Source: Bos javanicus (Eukaryota > Chordata > Mammalia > Artiodactyla > Bovidae). From it: 64,000 bases of DNA. The notes beneath the pieces are model-generated. The model worked only from the letters and a program-made list of their open reading frames with translations. It made no database searches and had not been told where the DNA came from. Positions 36,181-46,560 of the stretch are shown one piece after another. Where the stretch lies: positions 76,592,178 to 76,656,177 of the forward strand of contig NC_083875.1 in NCBI RefSeq assembly GCF_032452875.1, in the 5' to 3' direction. Within the stretch, counting starts at the first letter, position 1; every line of letters begins with the position of its first letter. The translations under genes were made by a program, and so were the position numbers.

Positions 36181-37452
36181 TGTGGAAAGCAGGTGACAGA
36201 GGAGAGTCTCCCGGTCTCCAGTCTCTCCAGCCTGGTCTCTCCAGGGTTTGGACCCCCCATCCCCTTGCTATTCTCTGGTTTCCATAGAAACAGGGAGGGC
36301 AGCGCTGAATTTGCATATACATCTACATCCTTTCTATCTGCATAATTCAACAGGTTTCCGTGCATATTCATGAGACCATGAATGAAGGTGACTCTTCCAG
36401 TCCCTGCTCAAAACCTGGCTGTGACGCCCCCTGGCTTGCAGTACACAGGAATGGCTCTGGGCCCAATCTCACAGGCACTGACTTGTCCCTGCCAGACCCT
36501 GCTAACAACATTCCCTCTCACCCTGCTCCCCAAACACTCCCCCTGTACTTCCCTATCTCCCGACCTTTCCTCAGGTGAGGCCCCTCTGCTTTCCAGGGAC
36601 GCTGATGTCCTTTTCTCAGCATCAGTCCTGTCGACAGTACACACGCACACAGGCATTTCGCACACTCACTTGCGTGTGCACACATGAACTCTGGTGGAGG
36701 GGGCATGACAGCAAGGGAGCAGTGCTCACCCTGGTTCCCTGGTGGAGGAGACCCCTCAGTCACACTCCCATCTGGAGTCAGAGAAGAGAGTGCATGAAGG
36801 GATCACCTTCAAGAGGCTGAGGTCTAAGCAGAGCTGAAGGCCACAGATACACCAACAAAGAGGGACCGAGGACATTGTGGCCTCCATGTGGAAACTGACA
36901 GAGACCTGCAGTTCTGGCAAGAATAACCCGAGGAGCTAGAACAGAGCCTGAAGGAGTCTCCAGAACAGAAGGACTGAGGTGGCTCAAATGGTGGGGGAGA
37001 GGCTGCCTAGGGACAAGAACCCTTTCAAAGTGCCAAGCCTTGAAAGTTCTTGCAACCTGGGCAGGGCTTCTCCAGGGCCTTCTCCAGCCATAATTTTGGC
37101 GTCACCATCTCCCCTGGATCCCTGCAGCAACCTCCTCACTGCTCACTCTGCCCTGTGCCCTGAGTCCACTTTCCACCCTGCGGCAGCCAGAAGTCTCTCT
37201 GAAACAGCAGTCAAGTATCCCCCACCACTCCCTCCTCTTCACCTTCAGAGACTCTCCATCACTCTCAAGAAAGCGTGCAAGCTCCTCAGCCAGGCACTTG
37301 GGCCTTTCCAGTCTGGCTCCCACCCATCTCTAGCCTCATTCCTCATACTCCCTGCTTTGAATTTCACAGTCCAGTGATCATTTCTATGCTCTTCTCACTT
37401 CTATGCCTTAGCTCATTCCTGCCCTTTACACAGAACGTCCTTTCCACTCTTC

Positions 37453-37585
37453 TTCCAGCTTTTTTGGGGGGCCATGCTACATGCCATATAGGATCTTAGT
37501 TCCCCAACCAGGGATCAAACCTGCATCCCATGCACTGGAACCATGGAGTCTTAACCACTGGACTCTCAGGATAGTCATAGCTCTT
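37453..37585. repeat. CHR-type cetartiodactyl SINE
   Basis: Sequence of the type GCCATGCTACATGCCATATAGGATCTTAGTTCCCC...GGATCAAACC...GGAGTCTTAACCACTGGAC, typical of the older CHR tRNA-derived SINE shared by cetartiodactyls. Confidence 0.75.
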
Positions 37586-37838
37586 ATTCGAGATCCTACA
37601 TATGCACTACCTCCTTCTCTTTGAAGCTTTGCCTATTCCTAAAGACTGGATGAGGGACTCTGAACTCCTGAAGTCTAATGAACTTGCCTAATTTTTATAC
37701 TCATCACACCAATAATGAAATCACTGATATATATGACTTATAGCCCTTATGGGGCTGGAGCTTCCAAGCCCAGTGACTATATTTGTCACATTATGGGTGA
37801 TAATTAGCCATTTGTTGAATAACTGAGAAGTCACTAAG

Positions 37839-38065
37839 CCTGTGCTAGGTCGCTTCAGTCGTGTCTGACTCTTTGCGTCCCTATGGACTGTAGCCCTCCA
37901 GACTCCTCTGGGGATGTCCATGGGGATTCTCCAGGCAAGAATACTGGAGTGAGTTGCCATGCCCTCCTCCAGGAGATCTTTCTGACTCAGGGATCAAACC
38001 CAAGTTTCTTATGTCTTCTGCATTGGCAAGCGGATTCTTTACCACTAGTGCCACCTGGGAAGCCC
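37839..38065 (-). repeat. Bov-tA SINE with target-site duplication
   Basis: Reverse-oriented SINE ending in GCCACCTGGGAAGCCC. Flanked by GAGAAGTCACTAA (about 37824) and GAGAGGTCACTAA (about 38067), a slightly diverged target-site duplication. Confidence 0.93.
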
Positions 38066-38232
38066 TGAGAGGTCACTAATCCTATGGAAGGCCAAATTTC
38101 AGGCCTTGACTACCCTCTCTGTGTCCTAACTGCACAGATCCTGCAAACGGAAGAAATGCACTATTCCTTCGCAAATGATGCCATCTTGTGGACACACTCA
38201 AAAGTGCAGCCAGACATTACCTGGGAGTGGTT

Positions 38233-38540
38233 CAGTTCAGTTCAGTGGCTCAGTCGTGTCCGACTCTTTGCGACCCCATGAATCACAGCACGCCAGGCCT
38301 CCGTGTCCATCACCAACTCCTGGAGTTCACTCAAACTCACGTCCATCGAGTTGGTGATGCCATCCAGCCATCTCATCCTCTGTCCTCCCCTTCTCCTCCT
38401 GCCCCCAATCCGTCCCAGCATCAGGGTCTTTTCCAATGAGTCAACTCTTCACATGAGGTGGCCAAAGTACTGGAGTTTCAGCTTTAGCATCATTCCTTCC
38501 AAAGAACACCCAGGACTGATCTCCTTTAGAATGGACTGGT
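38233..38540 (-). repeat. BovB LINE 3' fragment with target-site duplication
   Basis: Reverse-oriented 3' end of the RTE-type LINE BovB, starting with the reverse complement of its ACTGA-repeat tail (TTCAGTTCAGTTCAG). TGGGAGTGGTT at 38222-38232 is repeated at 38541-38551, which marks it as a discrete 5'-truncated insertion. Confidence 0.92.
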
Positions 38541-38867
38541 TGGGAGTGGTTATGTTCTGTCAAACCGGGGCTGATCCTGGAGCTCCAGGCAAATGGTGGG
38601 GAGTGAGGAGCTAGGCTCTGAACAGGGAGTGACACTGGTGTCCTTTGAAAAATCTTGATGAGCTCTAAGCAGAAAGAATGGCAACACCAAAGGCTCAGAA
38701 TCAAGACCAAAGGCTCAGAAGCAGAAAAATCTCATGACAAGTGGGAAGAGTAGGGAGTTAGTGTGGCCAGAGCCCAGGGTCCAAGGGGACTGAGTCAAAG
38801 TCCATCTTACTTCCAAGACTCCTGGATGGAGGGCTAAATTAGGATCTTGGGATTAAAACACATCTGC

Positions 38868-39087
38868 AAGCTAAGTCATGTTGTATTCAGTTGTGTTCAA
38901 CTCTTTGCAACCCCATGGACTGTAGCCCGCCAGGCTCCTCTGTCCGTGGGATTCTCCAGGCAAGAATACTGGAGTGGGTTGCCATGCCCTCCTCCAGGGG
39001 ACCTTCTTGACCCAGGGATCAAACCTGTGCTTCCTGTGTCTCTTGCATTGCAGGCAGATTCTTTTCCACTGAGCCACTGGAGAAGCC
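38868..39087 (-). repeat. Bov-tA SINE
   Basis: Reverse-oriented SINE ending in AGCCACTGGAGAAGCCC, immediately adjacent to a BovB fragment. Confidence 0.9.
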
Positions 39088-39447
39088 CTGAAGACTCTTG
39101 AGAGTCCCTTGGACTGCAAGGAGATCCAACCAGTCCATTCTGAAGGAGATCAACCCTGGGATTTCTTTGGAAGGAATGATGCTAAAGCTGAAACTCCAGT
39201 ACTTTGGCCACCTCATGCGAAGAGTTGACTCATTGGAAAAGACTCTGATGCTGGGAGGGATTGGGGGCAGGAGGAGAAGGGGACAACAGAGGATGAGATG
39301 GCTGGATGGCATCACTGACTCGATGGACATGAGTCTGAGTGAACTCCGGGAGCTGGTGATGGACAGGGAGGCTGGCGTGCTGTGATTCATGGGGTTGCAA
39401 AGAGTCGGACGCGACTGAGTGACTGAACTGAACTGAACTGAACTGAT
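39088..39447 (+). repeat. BovB LINE 3' fragment
   Basis: Forward-oriented BovB 3' end from AAGACTCTTGAGAGTCCC to a tail of repeated ACTGA units. Part of the reverse-transcriptase C-terminal frame (NQSILKEI...) is still readable. It is the inverted partner of the copy at 38233-38540. Confidence 0.92.
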
Positions 39448-39731
39448 AGCTCCTCCAGTCATATTGTTCTGAAGTCCCCACTTCAAGGGTACTCACTGTG
39501 CATGCCATCTCTCAGGCAGGTAGTGAGAATGCTCAGCACATTCTATCCTGGATGGTCCCACCTCCTCAACATACCCATGATCGCCCTCCCCAGCCTCTTC
39601 AATTCCTCAACCTCATCTTCAGTGACTTTCCCTCTAGACCACCAGGTATCTACTCTCATGCCTACTATCAAATCCTGCCAGTTCCTAAAACTCTCAAACT
39701 CACTGATTTCATTTCATCCTTTGGCTACTAT

Positions 39732-40203
39732 GAAGTGTTGAATTGCATCCCTCCATAAATTGCATCCCTCCATTATGTTGGAGTCCTAACCCTTAGTACC
39801 TCACAATGTGACCTTATTTGAAAATAGGACCTTTACAGAGGTAAGTTAAAATGAGGCCATTGGGATGGGCCCTAGTCAAATATGACTGGTGTCCTTATAA
39901 AAAGGAGAAATTTGGAGACAGAAACAGACACAAAGGGAAGACGGATGTGTCTAGAGTAAATGTGAAGACGGATGTGAAGACGGATGACTGGAGTAAAGCA
40001 GCCAAAAGCCAGGACCAAAGACTGCTGGCACACTGGAAGCTAGGAAGCATTAAGGAAGGATTCCCAGGCAGGTTTCAGAGGGAAACAACTCTGACACCTT
40101 GATTTGGGGCTTCTAGTCTCCAAAACTGTGAGACAGAACAGTTCTGTTGTTCTAAGCCACCCAGTTGGTGGCCCTTTGTTATGGGTGCCCTAGAAACTGG
40201 TAC
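39732..40203 (+). repeat. Solo LTR, MLT1-like (ERVL-MaLR)
   Basis: Characteristic phrases TGACCTTATTTGAAAATAGG, ATATGACTGGTGTCCTTATAA, ACACCTTGATTTGGGGCTTC, AACTGTGAGACAGAACA and AAGCCACCCAGTTGGTGG appear in order. No internal retroviral coding sequence is present. Family assignment is from memory of MLT1 consensus wording. Confidence 0.75.
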
Positions 40204-40210
40204 CACTATG

Positions 40211-40423
40211 ATGAAACTGAAAGTGAAGTCGCTCAGTTGTGTCCAACTGTTTTCAACCCTGTGGTCTGTAGCCCACCAGGCTCCTCCGTCCATGGGATTC
40301 TCCAGGCAAGAATACTGGCGTGGGTTGCCATTTCCTTCTCCAGGGGATCTTCCTGACCCAGGTATCAAACCTGGGTCTCCCGCATTGCAGGCAGATGCTT
40401 TACCCTCTGAGCCACCAGGGAAG
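40211..40423 (-). repeat. Bov-tA SINE
   Basis: Reverse-oriented ruminant SINE ending in GAGCCACCAGGGAAGC, directly after the LTR. Confidence 0.93.
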
Positions 40424-40981
40424 CATACAATACTCTGTCCCACTTCTCTCACATAGTCTACCTCACTCCACCCCGTTTTTATAAGGACCTCTAGGCCACT
40501 GACCCCTGCCCCTTGCTAGCTTCACTTCTTTCCCAACCTAGGTTGGATTCCTTGGACCTTCTTCACATACACTGTCTTGCCAGTCTCACTATTCCTGCTT
40601 CCCCTGAGTCTTCACTTGGCCTGTGGGTGCTGCTGGAGTGCACTCTGACTGATGATATTACCAGTTCATGGGGCTTGTACAAGCTCATCTGGGCTTCTAG
40701 CTCTGCCTGGTCATCCTCCTATACCTCATTAGCTGTCTTCCCCAGTTGAAACAACTCTCTACCAGCCTCCCTGCTCCACTCTCAGCAGCAGAGCTGGACT
40801 TCTGCTTTGAGATTAGAAGCCTCTGAACTCTGAACTCCGTGTCTCACCTTTACCTCTATACCCACCTGCATGCATAGCCATCCTCAACTCTGTCCCTCCT
40901 GCTACAGGCAGACATCTCTCCTCTGCCCTTTGCGAGGCCCGTGCCTCCCCACTCTAAGACCCATTCCCTCTCATCGCCCCC

Positions 40982-41143
40982 AGGAGTCTCATTCTGAGTT
41001 AGCCACAATCCTGCATCTCCATGCCTTTCCCTACTGGCTTCCCCCATCAGCCTACAAACTAGTCTCTGCTAATTTATTAAAAATAAACAAGTAAAACTCT
41101 CTGTATCCCAGAATCATCTCTCTCCTCCCATCACAATAGTTTG
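40982..41143 (+). repeat. Inverted duplication, arm A
   Basis: 162 bases that match the reverse complement of 41795-41956 with only two mismatches and no indel. Not a repeat family I recognise. See the paired entry at 41681-41956. Confidence 0.9.
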
Positions 41144-41197
41144 TTGAAAAAGCTATCTCTACTTCCCTACCTTTTGTGCCAAGGTATTACCTTTTCT

Positions 41198-41476
41198 CGG
41201 AGAAGGCAATGGCACCCCACTCCAGTACTCTTGCCTGGAAAATCCCATGGATGGAGGAGCCTGGTAGGCTGTAGTCCATGGGGTCGCTAAGCGTCAGACA
41301 CGACTGAGCGACTTCACTTTCACTTTTCACTTTCATACATTGGAGAAGGAAATGGCACCCCACTCCAGTGTTCTTGCCTGGAGAACCCCAGGGACAGGGG
41401 AGCCTGGTGGGCTGCCGCCTATGGGGTTGCACAGAGTCGGACACGCCTGAAGTGACTTAGCATAGCATAGCATAGC
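41198..41476 (+). repeat. BOV-A2 SINE with target-site duplication
   Basis: Dimeric ruminant SINE in forward orientation with an AGCATAGCAT tail. ATTACCTTTTCT at 41186-41197 is repeated at 41477-41488. Confidence 0.95.
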
Positions 41477-41510
41477 ATTACCTTTTCTAAGAGATTATGG
41501 AGGAAGACGC

Positions 41511-41604
41511 TCAGAGTTGGTGATGGACAGGGAGGCCTGGCGTGCTGCAATTCATGGGGTTGCAAAGAGTTGGACACAACTGAGCACTGAGCGACTGAAC
41601 TGAA
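41511..41604 (+). repeat. Short BovB 3' fragment
   Basis: Forward-oriented last ~95 bases of BovB (AGTTGGTGATGGACAGGGAG to GACTGAACTGAA). Confidence 0.85.
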
Positions 41605-41680
41605 GGAGAAAGTGAGAAGAAATTGAATTGGCAAATGTACGTAGTACTTATGCTCCCTCCCTCCTAAGCTTGGTCAGAGA

Positions 41681-41956
41681 ATGGAGTTAGGGGACTGGAG
41701 GCCTCAATAAGGGCTTAGAGCAGGCATGAGGGGACCACAGGACCAGCAGGCTGTGGTCAAAACTTGGAACGCTGCATCTTTTTCTTTTCACAATCAAACT
41801 ATTGTGATGGGAGGAAAGAGATGATTCTGGGATACAGAGAGTTTTATTTGTTTATTTTTAATAAATTAGCAGAGACTAGTTTGTAGGCTGATGGGGGAAG
41901 CCAGTAGGGAAAGGCATGGAGATGCAGGATTGTGGCTAACTCAGAATGAGACTCCT
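41681..41956 (-). repeat. Inverted duplication, central module (B'A')
   Basis: 41795-41956 is the inverted copy of 40982-41143. 41681-41786 is the inverted copy of 42681-42786 (106 bases, two mismatches). The two halves are joined here by only 8 bases, while their plus-strand partners lie 1537 bases apart with this module between them. Confidence 0.9.
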
Positions 41957-42680
41957 TGATTCTGAAGGCCTCTCTCTGGCTCCCTCCCTGCCATTCCTCT
42001 GGTAGGACTCACTTGGGCCCCCGCAGTGGCCAAGGAGGGAAAAGGCCCCAGATTCACTAGCCGTTGCTCCCCAAGCCTGTGTCCTATCTTCTGACTCTCC
42101 AAGTAGTGGCAGATCCTGTTCTTCTCAAGGGATTTTGACTGCAGCTCAGTTTCTCTCCACATTCCCCCTGCCATCATCAAGACCCCAGGTAGTGTCTTAA
42201 TGAGGAGCTGCCCGGTGGGGAGTTCATCCTTCGAGTCCCAGAGCCTATGATGCTGCCTAACTGGATCACTCCCTCAACATAGTCACCACGCTTAGTTCAC
42301 ATTCTCTTTCCACCCTGGCCGCCACACACTGGATCAAGATGGGATGCTGAGCCAAAGATCAATAGTCTGCAAGAAGCCTGGTCCCAAATCTCTGGGGACC
42401 AATGATACACAGGGGACTGTTGATGGTAAAGGACATGCAAGTAGAGATGTTCAGAGAAATGGTATATGCAGAAGCTGAGCAGGAGCAAAAAACGTGAATT
42501 AGACACAGAGAGTAAATCAGGCAGTTGCTGGTAGCCAGACACTGAGTCAGGACCACAGCCATTAGGACGGTATTAGATGCTTCATGACCTTCTGCAGTTG
42601 AGAGGCCCAGCTGGGAAGCTGCAGAGGGTTTTTCTGTCTTATCTAGTATGCCCTGAATCTCTCACCCCTCCACTCTGGGC

Positions 42681-42786
42681 AAGAAAAAGATGCAGTGTTC
42701 CAAGTTTTGACCACAGCCTGCTGGTCCTGTGGTCCCCTCATGCCTGCTCTAAGCCCTTATTGAGGCCTCCAGTCCCTTAACTCCAT
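42681..42786 (+). repeat. Inverted duplication, arm B
   Basis: 106 bases matching the reverse complement of 41681-41786 with two mismatches. Flanking sequence on both sides is unrelated between copies. Confidence 0.9.
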
Positions 42787-43233
42787 CTCTCCCAATATTT
42801 CAACCCCACCTGCCTGGACTCAGCCAGACATCACTTCAACACCCTCCAACTGCTGTGCCCATCCTGCTACATGGTCCCAGAAGAGTCCACCCTTTGTGCT
42901 TTCCTAGTGATTGGACACCCAAGCTGTGGACACAATGGAGAACATAAACTCCAGTGGAACACCCGATTTGCTCAGCTCCTTACTGAGTCCACCACTGCCA
43001 CGATCCTGCTCTGGTCCCCTCAGCCTCCTGGCTACCACTGCAATCTTCACCTTTCCTTATGCTTCTGACCTGTCCCTGGTGAACCTGAGCCTACAGCCAA
43101 GGTGAGACAGAAGAGGAACCGCTAGGGGTACAAGGATGAGAACTGAAGGGGGAATGTGGAATTGAGCTTATGTTTTTAAGGAAAAAACATGTTTGTAAGC
43201 TGACTCATTCATAATGCGGGCAATGAACATTTA

Positions 43234-43391
43234 CAGTCATCCCTCGGTATCCTCAGGGAACTGGCTCTAGGATCCCCCATGGATTTTTTTTACCAAAATA
43301 CTCAAGTCCCTTAAATAAAAAGGTGGAGTACAATCAGCCGTTTGTATCCACGAGTTCTACATCCACAGATATGGAGAGCTGAGGGTATACA
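43234..43391. repeat. Pogo/Tigger-group DNA transposon fragment
   Basis: Begins CAGTCATCCCTCGGTATCC followed by a CTCAAGTCCCTTAAATAAAA block, wording typical of short Tigger-group non-autonomous elements. The 3' end is not clear. Confidence 0.55.
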
Positions 43392-43404
43392 GACCCAGGT
43401 GATA

Positions 43405-43590
43405 TTTAAGAATCATATGTATATTTCTACATTTAATCCTCATAACAATCCTACAGGCAAGTATTACATCTTGTTCTATGGATGAGAACACTAAAGCACA
43501 GAGCAGTAACTTCCTAGTAAGTGGCAGAACCAGGATTCAAATCCAGACAGTCTGGTGACCAAGGCCATGATCTCAACCACTATACTGTAA
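43405..43590. repeat. MIR-type SINE
   Basis: MIR-like sequence with TTTAATCCTCATAACAATCC, GATGAGAACACTAAAGCACAGAG and AGAACCAGGATTCAAATCCAGAC segments. Confidence 0.75.
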
Positions 43591-43592
43591 TA

Positions 43593-44260
43593 CAGGCATA
43601 CCTCAGAGACATTTTGGGTTCAGTTCCAGACCACCTCAATAAAAGGAAGATCTCTATAGTGCGAGCCACAGAAGTTTACTGGTTTCCAAGTGCTTAAAAA
43701 AGTTATGTTTACCCTATGAAGTGAAGTGAAGTCGCTCAGTCGTGTCCGACTCTTTGTGACCCCGTGGACTGTAGCCTACCAGGTTTCTCCGTCCATGGGA
43801 TTCTCCAGGCAAGAATTCTGGAGTGGGTTACCATTTCCTTCTCCAGGGGATCTTCCCGACCCAGGGATCGAACCCGGGTCTCCCGCATTGGAGGCAGAGG
43901 CTTTAACCTCTGAGCCACCAGGGAAGCCCTATACTGTAGTCTATTATGAGTGTGACAGAATTGTGGCTAAAAAACAATCTACATACATACCTTAATTTTA
44001 AAATATTTTATTGCTAAAAAATGCTAACCATCATTTGAGCTTTCACTAAGTTACAGTAGTAACATCATAGATCACTATAACAAATATAATAATAATTAAA
44101 GTTTGAGATATTTGAGAATTACCAAAATGTGACAGAGACACGAAATGAACACTGTTGGAAAAATGGCATTGCCAGACTTGTTCAATGCAGGCTTGCCACA
44201 AAACTTCACTTCTTATGTAAGAAATGTAATATCTGCGTGCAACAAAATGAGGTATGTCTC
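43593..44260. mobile_element. Tigger1-like DNA transposon remnant (nested SINE inside)
   Basis: Ends in inverted repeats CAGGCATACCTC (43593-43604) and GAGGTATGTCTC (44249-44260), flanked by TA dinucleotides as expected for a mariner/pogo-type target duplication. The interior matches Tigger1 terminal regions with the transposase gene deleted. A Bov-tA SINE interrupts it at about 43718-43928. Confidence 0.85.
43718..43928 (-). repeat. Bov-tA SINE nested in Tigger1
   Basis: Reverse-oriented SINE ending in GCCACCAGGGAAGCCC. CCCTAT flanks both sides, so it inserted into the already resident Tigger element. Confidence 0.93.
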
Positions 44261-44509
44261 TATGCTGCAGGTGGAGAAAAATGCAGAGTCCTTCAACCAG
44301 CCCCAAACAGGAAGCAGACAGCTACCCAGGGATCTAGACAGTCAGGTTACTGTTTGAGGCTGCATCTTCAGTCCCAGCACCCATCTGAACCTACTTTTCT
44401 TGTCTCTAGACTGGGAGCTCCTGGGGGTCAAGGGCAGGAACTCCCACTCCCTTAATCCCACTTCCAACAGCAGGCCAAGCAGAGGTTCATCAGACAAACA
44501 GACAGAGCC

Positions 44510-44515
44510 TTTATT
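44510..44515 (-). terminator. RPP25L: RPP25L polyadenylation signal
   Basis: AATAAA on the minus strand, about 355 bases after the stop codon. A second AATAAA lies earlier, at 44614-44619. Either could be used. Confidence 0.65.
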
Positions 44516-44871
44516 TCCTAACTCACTCCTTGGATCTCTGTCAGAAGACAGATGAGAGGCACTGTATGTAGAAGGCAAAGTAACCCTTCTTCTTTCTCTA
44601 CATAATATTGTATTTTATTTATGCTGTGGCAAGTTGACCTACACACTGACTTAGGATGTTGCTTCTTAAGCAATCTAGAACCCGGCAGAGACTCCACACC
44701 TGTCACTCTTCACAAAAGTCCCTTTCCAGGAGCCAGAGGGAAGGGGAAGCAGGATAAGGAGGCCCACTTTCGTAAACTCAAGTTTTGTTGGAGACCTTGA
44801 GCAGTTAGAGGCTTCTCAAAAGTACAGCCATCCTAGACACTTAGTCTAGACAACAGCTTGCCGACAGGTCC

Positions 44872-45363
44872 TCAGAACCGGGTATCTCGAGCCCTTCTTC
44901 TAGGCTGAGGGCCACAGCTGGAGGCAGGTGTGGGCCCGAGGTCAGGGGGTGCCCCAGGGGGCTGGTAGCCATACTCATTGGGGTCCAGGGGGTCTCGGCT
45001 CAGCAGCACCCACACTGCAGGCACATGGCTGCGGACCGTGAGGGGATCCAGACCCGTGTCAGGTGAGGTAGGCACCCAGCTGTCCTCGGTCTGCAGGAAG
45101 CGCAGCTTGGTAAGCTGGTACAAGCCTGGTACCCGCCGTTTAACAATCTCAGCACAGCTGACAGCCTTGCCTGCAGCGCGGCCAGAGCCTGAGAATACCA
45201 CGTGGCGAGCGCTGCCGCCCTCCAGCCGCTCCAGCGCCAGGCCCAAGAGGTTGCGGATCTTGCTGCCGGCTCGAACCCGCATCTCCAGGGTATCAGGAGG
45301 CAGCTGGGGCATCGGGGAAGGTGCGGGGAGTTCCACAGAGCCAGCTTTCCGATAGTGCTCCAT
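44872..45363 (-). CDS. RPP25L: Ribonuclease P/MRP subunit p25-like protein
   Basis: A complete 163-residue reading frame in one exon, the expected length of RPP25L. It is a paralogue of RPP25, an Alba-family subunit that binds RNA in nuclear RNase P and RNase MRP with RPP20. After a short N-terminus (MEHYRKAGSVELP), the Alba-like fold runs from about residue 27 (EMRVRAGSKIRNLLGLAL) to about 125 (PAVWVLLSRDPLDPNEYGY). The C-terminal tail is proline-rich and ends with basic residues (RRRARDTRF). The start is chosen because it is the first ATG after a splice acceptor 33 bases upstream and gives the family N-terminus. Upstream lies a CpG island with a candidate non-coding exon. The RNase P role of the p25-like paralogue is inferred from the family. 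Confidence 0.97.
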   Translation of the reverse strand: MEHYRKAGSVELPAPSPMPQLPPDTLEMRVRAGSKIRNLLGLALERLEGGSARHVVFSGSGRAAGKAVSCAEIVKRRVPGLYQLTKLRFLQTEDSWVPTSPDTGLDPLTVRSHVPAVWVLLSRDPLDPNEYGYQPPGAPPDLGPTPASSCGPQPRRRARDTRF

Positions 45364-45396
45364 CCAGCCTGCTGTCGTGTCCGCCTCGCTGCCCTG
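45364..45396 (-). other. RPP25L: RPP25L 5'UTR part of coding exon
   Basis: The acceptor TTCCCTGCAG|CAG lies just upstream of the ATG. Like the CNTFR start exon it is a tandem CAGCAG site, so the exon may start at 45396 or 45393 without changing the protein. Confidence 0.65.
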
Positions 45397-45899
45397 CTGC
45401 AGGGAAGTCAGAGGATGGTGGGCACTGTGTCCCAGGCCACCCCACCCTGCCTCCCTAGGGCGCTGCTCCGCCCAGATTTCCCAGAAATGGGACCTTAAAC
45501 CCCTGATCCCCAGGACAAGGGGTCATGCCTGCCTCCCCCTAGCGGGGGATGTACCCCAGTCCTCTGGACGGGGCCATAACCCTCCACCGACCCTGAACAC
45601 CGGCCAAGCCCCTCCATCTCTAGCTCCCTGGCACTGGGAATGAACCTTCCTCATCTGGGGTTCCTGGGGACTGGATCCAGGCCCTCACCCAAGACTCCCT
45701 AAGCACAAAGCTGAGTGCTCCTCACCCTGGGCTCCCCACGGGGCGACAGGGCAAAGGCGCCTCACTTCGTGCTCCCAGAAATCAGGGCCAAGCACCCCCC
45801 ACTCTGCCCCCCACACCCCATACTCCACCAAACGGAGCCAAGAGCCCTCATCCAAAAGCTCCTCAAAGACAGAAACGATCCCCTCCCCAACTCCTGGAC

Positions 45900-46560
45900 C
45901 CCGAAGACAGGGTCGGGCACCGCTCTCTCATCCAGAGACTCTGGGGTCGATCCCCCCCAACCTAGGGTCCCTCAGACACTGGGAAGCAGAGGCTTGACGC
46001 CAACGGCTGCTCGGGCCACCCCTGGCGTCGGGGCCGCGAGAGGCCGGGCTCCGCGGTCCCCACCGCCACTGGCCACCGCAGAGGCCCAGCACCCGGCCTC
46101 CCCTCTCCTCCTCGCACCTCCAGGGGCCCCCGCCCCGCAGGGCTCCGGCTCTCACCGCCGCGGCCGCGCACTCCCTACGCTCGATCTGAAGCCAAGATGG
46201 CGCGGGCCGAGAGCGCGCCGAAGCCGCGGGGCCGCGCACGCCGGACGGGGCGGGGCCTGAGGCCGGGTTCGCAAACTGAGAGGTGCCGGACGCCGGGGAG
46301 TGAGCTATCCCCGGACACGCGGATCCGCTGCACGCGGGGTGTCTTCGCTGTTATGCCCCCGGCAAGGAGCATTCCTTTGCAAGCGGAGAGAGCGCTGCGG
46401 GGGAGAGGAGCGGCCAGCAGAGGAGTCCCGCGTCCGAAGTCCGCGTCGGAAGGATGCGGAGGATTTGGCCCTTAGACAATGCGCGGCGGGCGTTACCTGC
46501 TGAGCACACCGCAGTAGTAGAGGCAGAGTGGCGGGTTTCTCTTTGGACCGGAGCTAGAGG
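45900..46560. promoter_or_regulatory. RPP25L: RPP25L CpG-island promoter with YY1 site
   Basis: CpG-dense region. CAAGATGGCG at 46193-46202 is a near-consensus YY1 motif, usually found at or just downstream of transcription starts of housekeeping genes, here inside the proposed first exon. Confidence 0.7.
46156..46260 (-). other. RPP25L: RPP25L non-coding exon 1 candidate
   Basis: Minus-strand CpG-island sequence ends in donor GCGGCG|GTGAGAGCC at 46156/46155 and would splice to 45396. The 5' limit is approximate. Confidence 0.55.

Larger units (their letters stand above)
24600..44480. other. Intergenic region between CNTFR and RPP25L
   Basis: About 20 kb without a recognisable gene. 25.0-27.2 kb is GC-rich with a CpG-rich block at 26.2-26.85 kb. 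29.3-29.6 kb is an AT-rich conserved-looking block. 35.8-36.2 kb is purine-rich low complexity. The rest is ordinary unique sequence with SINE, LINE, LTR and DNA-transposon insertions and an unusual inverted duplication at 41.0-42.8 kb. The two stretches 40.45-40.98 and 42.79-43.15 kb match nothing I recognise. Confidence 0.75.

Noticed and set aside
40982..42786. Processed retrocopy of a two-exon transcript as explanation for the inverted duplication
   Set aside because: The A and B edges lack GT-AG signals in either direction, and eight extra bases sit at the joint.
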